Source: Chloroflexota bacterium
GTDB taxonomy: Bacteria > Chloroflexota > Anaerolineae > J102
Assembly (NCBI GenBank): GCA_003353825.1
Contig: PIVW01000032.1
Location: 1-22,555 of the forward strand
Direction: 5' to 3'
DNA length: 22,555 bases
A program made the position numbers and the translations under genes. Shown here piece by piece: positions 18,101 through 22,555 of the stretch; the stretch's first letter is position 1, and every line of letters starts with the position of its first letter. The notes below the pieces were generated by a model. That model was not told where the DNA came from and ran no database searches. It saw only the letters and a list, made by a program, of their open reading frames with translations.

Positions 18101-19411
18101 GCGGTCACTGAGACGGTTCCGCTGCAGGGCTATGCCAGCGACCCCGAGGACGGAATCATCGCCGGGAATCAGTTCGTATGGTCGACGGGACAAACAGGAC
18201 AGAGGGCCGAAGTCAGCGGTCTTGCGCCGGGCCCCCATACTATCCAACTCACCGTGACCGACGCCGACGGGCTCGACGACGTGAACAGCGTCTCATTCGA
18301 TGTCGCGCCGCTGGCCGTGCCGGAAACGGCAGGCTCATTCCTGTTGGATGGCCGCTGCGACGACGAGGGCTACCAGAATGCCCCGCAGCTTCCGCTCGCC
18401 CCTTACGCCGATGGTTCCCGCGCCAGCGCCCGCATCATCCATTCCAGCAGCAGAATGTGGCTCTGTCTGTCAGGTTTGCAGGATGCGAGTGGTTATGTGG
18501 GGCTGTTGCTCGATGCCGACAACAGCGGGGAGGTGGCGGTGCAGCCCGGTGATTTCGGCTATTTCGTGCGGCGGGACGGCACTCGCTTTGTTCGGGAAGG
18601 GAATGGGGCTGGCTTTGACGATGCCGCCGCCGAGACCCTTTCGGCGCGCATTGTTGACTATGGCGAGGTCTGGTCGGCTGAACTCCGGATCAGCCGCAGC
18701 GCCTTCGGCAGTTGGCAGGAGCGGGTATCGCTTGCTATCGGGCATTTCGAGCAAAGCGGCAATAACGCCACAGCCTGGCCTCGCCGCGCAGACATGACCA
18801 GCCCGCAAAGCTGGGGGCAGACCAGCCTCGGCCTGGCAGCGGCGCTCGCAAGCATTTCGCCAGATTCGGCCGTGCTGGATGGGGCGAACATCCAACTGAC
18901 TGTCAGCGGGGTCAACTTTGATGCTGATAACGTCGTGTTATGGAACGGCGCGCCGGTTCCAACAACGCTAGAAGATGCCAACACGCTTTCGGCCATCGTG
19001 CCCGCCAATCTGGTACCCGCTGCCGGCATCTATGATGTCTCTGTGGGTGTGGAAGGGAAGAGCGGTCTTATGACGGCAGCGTCACTTTTCACCGTCTACA
19101 ATCCTCAACCTGCTATCGACAAGCTAACGCCCGACACGGCCGAGATGGGTAGCGGGGGCAGGACGATCACCATTGAAGGCACGGGATTTGTCGATGGGGC
19201 AATGCTCGCGTGGAATGGTGAATCGCGTGTAACGACCTTTGTCAATTCAACGCGACTCCGCTTCGGGCTTGCGGATGCCGACCTGGCAGGCGCACTTTCT
19301 GTCCCTGTCGTCGTACTCAATCCCGAACCCAGTGCGGGGCCATCGAATACAGCACTCTTCGTCATTTCGTCCGGCTTGCAGGACCTCTTCCTGCCGCTTC
19401 TGAGACGATAG
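15101..19411 (+). CDS. Secreted multidomain metzincin-type zinc metalloprotease
   Basis: The 1436-aa protein starts with a signal peptide (MSKPQRLLLL to about residue 30). Residues ~35-370 hold ~45-residue repeats with V-x-W-x-(D/N) and I-x-R patterns, probably a beta-propeller. An Ig-like segment (about 374-530, AWEVTQGIQ...LVAGKSTFVRLY) precedes the catalytic region. HEIGHNYGRKH (H666, E667, H670, G673, H676) is the metzincin zinc motif, and DFMSYC (M728) is the expected Met-turn. Downstream are FN3-like (~884-983) and PKD/cadherin-like (~984-1075) domains, a CBM9/DOMON-like domain (~1080-1244) and two IPT/TIG domains (~1251-1332 and 1335-1425). The end is LQDLFLPLLRR. The frame opens at GTG 15071, but ATG 15101 has a GGGTGA site 5 nt before it and gives a clean signal peptide. 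It is likely an extracellular or surface protease acting on polymers; its substrate is unknown. Confidence 0.88.
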   Translation: MSKPQRLLLLAIVLTATGLGLSVLSGGTVAAPPTPDDVQTTPQPVLTFFEDISEWSMTSGFIYLTDTCTDFSTQTTAYIRRRAINSTIMTTLESINSKPQCRTFRHAVTDESGIYYYNRNLGRIEAIYSDAPTDPPTPLATIGDWTRIGFGKGISTLRTDLYSVYWIEVRPGGEFTPDDIRIRRVSKNGGTPSTRISYTTAKQASFYGLGITSSHIWWTDGDGLNRISSCTLQPCLPGPVTKTVEFPISSGEGHIQVSGSSVFWWNGDDNPERIRRTRCSFLGGNCSTSTFYTAGSQTPIAGLAASGDAAFWVEDVPLSGRRLRRKPISSGVAETLVEGIQLSAPYVDVDGVYFKQDRRTISRLPFDADALTREISINAWEVTQGIQRPTNDVPLVAGKSTFVRLYPTLVDGVDVGALTAELHGSRNGQPLPGSPIYPLNVAIPIPSGLSLADRVKLDGGWVFRLPDSWTRTGEGLITQTDTTITLRAAIDPFDAYAGSDNPGNNEITGEFRFIAKAPTCITLRPVTTDGPYQPVYGFNISQVLELTESILPSARVIPFPKNDPLREIDWCWKGPIYGPFCSTPYELSDDDSGLLTKMGWLDFWEDSPSICFSNNARTLYGGVIHKDATWDWGGLARRGKDQFLTKVPEYGDPISRRSGLAMTMVHEIGHNYGRKHIDCGDPLRPDSNYPYPGDMLDFNLSLDHPDLHFGFDPLQQAPVNPISTKDFMSYCAPEWYSDYTWRAIFNNTRDPIYIPPPAASAAGDIVRIAGLINAENGSGSLDYAWALSSDMASASQRQAWSDSQTQVQNQQSAGPRYHLQLLGGGGQVLADQDIELDEVEDDEANGPRPFELVMTGPAEAVTRIQLMADETVLANLYPGTSEPGVAIDQPAGGTVAGDEITIGWTANDPDGDQLFYTIQYSANGGDEWVPLLANYGGTGATNESITLDISAEAGTDGASALLRVLVSDGYNTAMATSQPFTVARRSPFAAITNPGIGQMFAVTETVPLQGYASDPEDGIIAGNQFVWSTGQTGQRAEVSGLAPGPHTIQLTVTDADGLDDVNSVSFDVAPLAVPETAGSFLLDGRCDDEGYQNAPQLPLAPYADGSRASARIIHSSSRMWLCLSGLQDASGYVGLLLDADNSGEVAVQPGDFGYFVRRDGTRFVREGNGAGFDDAAAETLSARIVDYGEVWSAELRISRSAFGSWQERVSLAIGHFEQSGNNATAWPRRADMTSPQSWGQTSLGLAAALASISPDSAVLDGANIQLTVSGVNFDADNVVLWNGAPVPTTLEDANTLSAIVPANLVPAAGIYDVSVGVEGKSGLMTAASLFTVYNPQPAIDKLTPDTAEMGSGGRTITIEGTGFVDGAMLAWNGESRVTTFVNSTRLRFGLADADLAGALSVPVVVLNPEPSAGPSNTALFVISSGLQDLFLPLLRR

Positions 19412-19681
19412 GAAGCACTTCAGCCCGAGCGCCTTGCCTCGTCCCCACCACCTCCCCCTTCCTGAAGAAAAGGATTTCCCCGCCGCTCCTGCCCCACGGT
19501 GGTGGCCGTACCATGGCCTGAGAACAGGAATAGTCTTCGGGCAGGCTCAGAATCTGCGTGTGGATGGCCTCGATGAGTCGGCCGTAATTGCCGCAGTCAG
19601 CACCGCCCTGCCAGCAATTATGCGGGGATTATGATGGCGGGTCGATGGCAGGTACAGAGAATTCGGGCGGAGTGGACAGCA
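19412..19681. other. Non-coding stretch after the metalloprotease gene
   Basis: About 270 bases with no supported gene. A short CTTCAG/CTGAAG pair (about 40 bp apart) follows the protease stop, but it is too weak to call a terminator. Open frames here have no family features. The stretch separates the + strand protease from the minus-strand accessory block. Confidence 0.5.
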
Positions 19682-19865
19682 AAATGCGCTGGTCGCGCGT
19701 GCATCATGCCCCAACACCACCAGCAGTTTCGCGGCCAACTGCGCTGTGCTTGCCGAAGTATCGGTGTCAGGAATGCGGGCGGGGTTGATCATGCCATTAG
19801 GAGTGAGAGCCGCCCGAAACTCATATCGGACCTGCGCTACCTTGGGTTTTATTGTTGGAACTGCT
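19682..19865 (-). pseudogene. Decayed copy of the Mrr-like endonuclease C-terminal domain
   Basis: Starting right after the stop of the preceding gene, the minus strand reads KVAQVRYEFRAALTPNGMIN, then PARIPDTD, then AQLAAKLLVVLGHDA. This aligns with the C-terminus of the endonuclease at the right edge (...YIAPTPDGMINPARIPETD...VQLVEKLLAAFDYDA). The segment around LWVEANQSA is shortened, and the sequence after GHDARATSAF is unrelated. The DNA of 19761-19810 matches 22115-22164 at about 44 of 50 bases. There is no start codon or RBS for a full protein, so it is a gene relic. It shows that a second copy of this restriction-type gene once stood here. Confidence 0.75.
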
Positions 19866-19867
19866 GG

Positions 19868-20503
19868 TCAATCATCCTCTCCTCGAAGCGATGTCGCGTC
19901 TTCATCGATCCAATCCTCTTCCACGAAGACCATACCGCGGCGACCGGGCACCTTGCGCTGCGGCCCGGCTTTGTAGCGCGGGCATGATTTGGGGCCATAA
20001 CAGAAGGTCTCGAACCGATAGCGCTTTGGGCCGGGGTTCCAGTGATCGACGGTAATTTCCACCGGCATGCGACAACCCCAGAGGCAGGTTGTGCATTTGC
20101 TGCTGTAGGTGCGAGCGGCCAGACGACGATGGCCGCGATGTTGGTAGATTTCCAGTGCGGGCGGAGGGCCGAGCCAGGGCGGGGGCATTGTTTCGGCCTC
20201 AGCATGAACCGCACGCTTCAGCACTTTCAGCTTACTGACCTTGTAGAATTCCACCGGCTCTTTGCGCTCATCGGCCACGGGTAGGCACTCGCCCTGCACC
20301 TCATCGCCCGCCCGAAACTCGTGTTTGGCCTGCGCCGCTTTGCCGATGCCCACAGTAAATATACGGGCTTTACCATCGATAACACCATCGACACGCAGCA
20401 GATAGCCCAGATAGTTGTGACTGCGCTGATCGAAGGAGCGCAGAAGACGGATGCGGGGTTGCACGGCAGTGATGAGGCCTTGCCATTTCAATTTTGCAGA
20501 CAT
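19868..20503 (-). CDS. Conserved protein with OB-like N-terminus and Cys-rich putative zinc site
   Basis: The 211-aa protein begins MSAKLKWQGLITAVQPRIRL, and residues 1-95 look like a small beta-barrel (OB-like; inferred). The second half has C137-x2-C140-x3-C144 and C168-x5-C174 within CTTCLWGCRMPVE and FCYGPKSCPRY, likely one zinc site. It ends with an acidic tail (EEDWIDEDATSLRGEDD). I recognise the pattern as a conserved hypothetical family seen next to restriction or DNA-binding genes, but I know no function. A perfect AAGGAG (20512-20517) lies 8 nt before the ATG, inside the 3' end of the HARE-HTH gene, and the two coding regions overlap by 16 nt. They are therefore translationally linked. 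A role in nucleic-acid binding is plausible but unproven. Confidence 0.85.
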   Translation of the reverse strand: MSAKLKWQGLITAVQPRIRLLRSFDQRSHNYLGYLLRVDGVIDGKARIFTVGIGKAAQAKHEFRAGDEVQGECLPVADERKEPVEFYKVSKLKVLKRAVHAEAETMPPPWLGPPPALEIYQHRGHRRLAARTYSSKCTTCLWGCRMPVEITVDHWNPGPKRYRFETFCYGPKSCPRYKAGPQRKVPGRRGMVFVEEDWIDEDATSLRGEDD

Positions 20504-20802
20504 ATTTTTGGCTCCTTGGCGGCGAGGGGATCAGGAACTTCCCTTCGCCAGCGCGTTTGATGCTTCTCTGCGAAGCCTACAAGACCATCGATCTTGCGCT
20601 CACCCTCATCCCTCACCACTGTGCCGTTGTCGCGAGTCCTCCTGCTTGGAGTCAGTATAGAGGCGGGAGCCATAGTGGCGTCCGGGGTCAGACCGGATGG
20701 TTGGATCAGGCCTTGCGCCAGCACCCGCTCGGTGAGCTCCCGGTAGTGCAGTGGCTGTCTGGCCTGTTCGAGGATTTTGTGTGCTGCGTCGACGTAGGTC
20801 AT
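20488..20802 (-). CDS. HARE-HTH domain protein, possibly frameshifted
   Basis: From ATG 20802 the product is 104 aa. Residues 1-46 match the HARE-HTH domain well: YVDAAHKILEQ, PLHYRELTERVLAQGLIQPSG and LTPDATM. This winged-helix domain occurs in RNA polymerase delta, chromatin proteins and at the N-terminus of restriction endonucleases, where it is thought to read modified DNA. After about residue 48 the sequence no longer resembles the domain, while another frame reads TDSKQEDSR, the kind of segment expected next. A one-base indel near 20640-20655 is likely. An upstream in-frame ATG at 20988 overlaps the toxin gene and adds non-domain sequence, so the later start is preferred. The frame runs into the next gene by 16 nt. 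If intact, it could be a DNA-binding partner of the neighbouring Cys-rich protein. Confidence 0.7.
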   Translation of the reverse strand: MTYVDAAHKILEQARQPLHYRELTERVLAQGLIQPSGLTPDATMAPASILTPSRRTRDNGTVVRDEGERKIDGLVGFAEKHQTRWRREVPDPLAAKEPKICLQN

Positions 20803-20947
20803 ATTTATGATTCCGGCATGGTTCATTTCAGCCTGTTTCCAAATATATAAAAACGATGCTCTCCCTGCTGCGGATTCTTGTAAGACGAGGGGCGAAATCC
20901 CGATCTTCCAGTTCATCGTGTTCTGCTGCATCCCGACACACATCATA

Positions 20948-21346
20948 TTATTGGTAAAGGAATTGGTCAATCTCTTGCAGCACTTCATTCAGATGTGGCG
21001 GCAGAACAGACTCAATGGATTCCACTTGAGTTTTCGGGTTGGCGATGTGTTTGTGGTGTGGGTGCGTACTCACTTCGGGGTGATGCGGCGCGTTGTCGTA
21101 ACGAAATATCAGGCGTCCCTCGCCATCTTGATAGTGATAAGTGTAATCGGTCTTGATCAGAACCAAATCTCGAATGGCCAATATCTCAACGAACTCGAAC
21201 AATGATCCATTCCAGAATCGCAGCCGTCTGTCAATGATACCTTCCCGCCCCGGTATTGTTTCATCGATAAACAGTCGTTCAACTTCGATCTCGCGTCTCG
21301 ACTCGATAACTGCGTACAATCTGGTCAGATAACGCCGAAGACGCAT
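20948..21346 (-). CDS. TumE/DUF6516-type toxin
   Basis: The 132-aa protein shows the pattern of the DUF6516 (TumE) toxin family: RLRFWNGSLFEFVE near 41-54, YTYHYQD (68-74), GRLIFRYDNAPHH (77-89) and HPHHKHI (95-101). These proteins are the toxin halves of type II toxin-antitoxin pairs; the biochemical target is not settled as far as I know. The gene lies 6 bp after the antitoxin gene. Its ribosome site AGGT is formed by the antitoxin stop codon region (CC-TAG-GTAAAC-ATG), so translation of the two is probably coupled. The invariant-looking Arg/Asp/His residues are present and the frame is intact, so it may be active. The family name rests on remembered motifs, not on a search. Confidence 0.82.
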   Translation of the reverse strand: MRLRRYLTRLYAVIESRREIEVERLFIDETIPGREGIIDRRLRFWNGSLFEFVEILAIRDLVLIKTDYTYHYQDGEGRLIFRYDNAPHHPEVSTHPHHKHIANPKTQVESIESVLPPHLNEVLQEIDQFLYQ

Positions 21347-21352
21347 GTTTAC

Positions 21353-21664
21353 CTAGGCTTGTGTTGCATAACTTCCGGTCAGAATCAATTGTAGGCTGCT
21401 GGAGATCATTCGTTTTAGCTCGAGGTATTGTTTGTATCGTCCCACCCAGCTCAAAAATTCAATCGCATCTCTCATTTCGCCGGCCTGGTACCGTTCGTAG
21501 AGATCAGACGATGAGATATTATGCTTTCGTTCGAGAAGAGCCAATTCCCGTTCAAGCGCCAGCAGTTTGTCTACCGGATCGTATTGGTCTTCAACCTGCC
21601 GTAATTGCCTTACGAATTCATCGACTGGCGGCAACTCGCTATGAACGTATTCAAGACCGGACAT
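21353..21664 (-). CDS. Antitoxin partner of the TumE-type toxin
   Basis: The 103-aa protein has a helical core, DPVDKLLALERELALLERKH (about 29-48), followed by NISSSDLYERYQAGEMRDAIEFLSWVGRYKQYLELK. That pattern is typical of small antitoxins paired with DUF6516 toxins: a coiled-coil start, then S-S-x-(D/E)-x-Y-x-R-(F/Y)-x-x-G-E. No helix-turn-helix DNA-binding motif is evident. The ATG at 21664 is preceded by GAGGT with 5 nt spacing, so it is favoured over the longer frame to 21763, which would begin upstream of the promoter. It is the first gene of the pair, the usual antitoxin-first order, with its own strong promoter. It should bind and neutralise the toxin and may autoregulate the operon. 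Confidence 0.78.
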   Translation of the reverse strand: MSGLEYVHSELPPVDEFVRQLRQVEDQYDPVDKLLALERELALLERKHNISSSDLYERYQAGEMRDAIEFLSWVGRYKQYLELKRMISSSLQLILTGSYATQA

Positions 21665-21683
21665 GATTGACCTCACTCGCAGT

Positions 21684-21706
21684 GTTGGCGCTGTGATGCG
21701 CTCAAC
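21684..21706 (-). promoter_or_regulatory. Candidate operator or leader hairpin of the toxin-antitoxin operon
   Basis: On the minus strand the arms GTTG(A)GCGC and GCGCCAAC flank the 6-nt centre ATCACA; eight base pairs match with one bulged A. The repeat overlaps the expected start site, 4 nt past the -10. It could be the antitoxin's operator or form a hairpin at the mRNA 5' end. Confidence 0.5.
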
Positions 21707-21709
21707 GGC

Positions 21710-21738
21710 ATTATAGCGAAGATAAAAGCGGCATACAA
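21710..21738 (-). promoter_or_regulatory. Promoter of the toxin-antitoxin operon
   Basis: Minus strand: TTGTAT (21733-21738), 17 bp spacer, TATAAT (21710-21715). It is a near-consensus sigma-70-type promoter and gives a leader of about 40 nt to the antitoxin ATG. Confidence 0.78.
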
Positions 21739-21930
21739 ATTCCTCAAAATCGCCAGCGCCCACGCCCGCGCCGCGCCCGCATCTGCTGGCGCCAGCGTCT
21801 GGTCGCAGGCGACGACGCCGTTCGGGCCGTGAGAACTGGCGGGGCCAGGGGGTAGATCGTTTCGATGAGGTTGGGGATTTTCATAGTTGGTGCGCGTATT
21901 GCGCCATCCTCATTTTAGTGTCAAATTGTA

Positions 21931-21962
21931 TGAGGCAGGTTCATAATTTGTGAGGCTGGTTC
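21931..21962. repeat. Short direct repeat, TGAGGC(A/T)GGTTC twice
   Basis: Two 12-mers at 21931-21942 and 21951-21962 differ at one base, with similar AT-rich bases before each (period about 20 bp). The surrounding spacer (21739-21996) between the toxin-antitoxin promoter and the endonuclease stop holds no gene I can support. Confidence 0.4.
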
Positions 21963-21996
21963 CTCTTGGAAATACGACCGCAGCCCGGTATTCTCA

Positions 21997-22555
21997 TCAT
22001 GCTCTGGGCACTTTGAACACGCCCCGGTCAGTAGCGTCGTAGTCAAATGCCGCCAGCAACTTTTCGACCAACTGCACCGCGGATTTGGCGCTCTGGTTGG
22101 CCTCCACCCAGAGGTCGGTTTCAGGGATGCGGGCGGGGTTGATCATGCCATCGGGGGTGGGAGCGATGTACTGGCGTTTGCGTCCCTTGACACTGAAGGC
22201 TTTAGGGGCGAAGTCATCACCGTGGCGTTCGGCCAGGACAGTACAGGTCGTGAGCAGCAGTTCTTTCCAGGAGCTAACAGCATACGATTGGCCGAGCAGG
22301 ATAAAGCTGGTGGGTTTGACGCTCGTTTGGGGTGGTTCAGCAACCGGGTCGGTCGCAGGGGGCGTGGGAGCTGGCTCGGCTACTGATTCTGCTTCCCCGG
22401 CGTTCAGGAGCTCGCCCCACCACTCGTCATCCAAGCTGATGACCTTGAGCGTTTTTTCCACCACGCCCACTCGATGTTTGACCAGCAAGTACAGCAACTC
22501 CTTGCCGTTGATGAGGCCGATGCGGGTCTTGTTGGGGGCGCTGGCTTCCTTGCGA
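21997..22555 (-). CDS. Mrr-like restriction endonuclease, C-terminal part (runs off the right edge)
   Basis: The frame is open to the window end; 185 residues are visible. The first visible part, KTRIGLINGKELLYLLVKHR, then VGV and KVISLDDEWW, resembles the end of the Mrr catalytic domain (R-I-x-L-I-D-G-x-x-L-x-x-L-M-x-x-x-x-V-G-V). The catalytic residues lie outside the window. A Pro/Ala/Glu-rich linker follows (about 22300-22400). The C-terminal domain reads SFILLGQSYAVSSWKELLL...GRKRQYIAPTPDGMIN and PARIPETDLWVEANQSA, ending at 21997. That domain recurs at the ends of restriction-type proteins and is duplicated as a relic at 19682-19865. Such enzymes cut modified foreign DNA. A TTG at 22497 is not the start, because homology continues upstream of it. 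Confidence 0.7.
   Translation of the reverse strand, partial: RKEASAPNKTRIGLINGKELLYLLVKHRVGVVEKTLKVISLDDEWWGELLNAGEAESVAEPAPTPPATDPVAEPPQTSVKPTSFILLGQSYAVSSWKELLLTTCTVLAERHGDDFAPKAFSVKGRKRQYIAPTPDGMINPARIPETDLWVEANQSAKSAVQLVEKLLAAFDYDATDRGVFKVPRA

Noticed and set aside
21665..21763. Longer antitoxin starting at 21763
   Set aside because: That start lies upstream of the clear promoter, while ATG 21664 has a GAGGT ribosome site.
21770..21884. Short minus-strand frame beginning M-K-I-P-N-L-I-E-T-I-Y-P-L-A-P
   Set aside because: The start looks protein-like, but the frame soon becomes an Arg/Trp-rich GC artefact and stops; no RBS or family match that I can support.

Overview
The window looks like a chromosomal segment of an uncultured Chloroflexota bacterium (Caldilineae/Anaerolineae-like). 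This is inferred from gene style, not from any search: a secreted multidomain protein ending in a short 'FLPLLRR' tail, GyrA/UvrB sequences of that flavour, a DppBCDF-C45 acyltransferase cluster, and octamer-repeat spacers. Moderate G+C, many genes without a clear Shine-Dalgarno, and frequent gene remnants fit an environmental genome in flux.

Left part (1-10.7 kb), mostly housekeeping and intact. tatB-like and tatC (twin-arginine translocase) form a + strand pair. They converge on an EamA-type transporter. A 129-bp MITE-like insertion with a perfect 8-bp target duplication lies upstream of that transporter. A CYTH gene and a CHAD gene (a tandem pair usually linked to polyphosphate/triphosphate) converge on gyrA. 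The gyrA product carries an unusual ~230-residue strongly basic, histone-H1-like C-terminal tail. The uvrB-gyrA spacer holds nine tandem 8-bp units and a very strong G-quadruplex motif next to the gyrA start. uvrB has a textbook SOS-type promoter: a -35/-10 pair with a GAAC-N4-GTTC LexA-like palindrome at the expected start site. A small two-TM PH-like membrane protein is transcribed divergently.

Middle (10.7-14.9 kb), a decaying peptide-uptake operon. A 192-bp inverted-repeat-bounded element precedes five linked remnants: dppB (5' truncated), dppC (internal deletion), oppD (two in-frame stops plus internal deletion), oppF (internal deletion) and a C45-family autoproteolytic acyltransferase (frameshift just before its catalytic Cys). 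The clean internal deletions in three consecutive genes are striking.

Right part. A 1436-residue secreted metzincin-type metalloprotease (HEIGHNYGRKH plus Met-turn) carries a propeller-like N-terminus, Ig/FN3-like, CBM9/DOMON-like and two IPT/TIG domains. Beyond it, the minus strand is accessory DNA: the C-terminal part of an Mrr-like restriction endonuclease running off the right edge, a TumE/DUF6516-type toxin-antitoxin pair with a clear promoter and candidate operator, a HARE-HTH protein (possibly frameshifted), a conserved OB-like/Cys-rich protein, and a decayed second copy of the endonuclease C-terminal domain. The two copies of that domain flank the block, suggesting duplication or recombination in a small defence/stability island.
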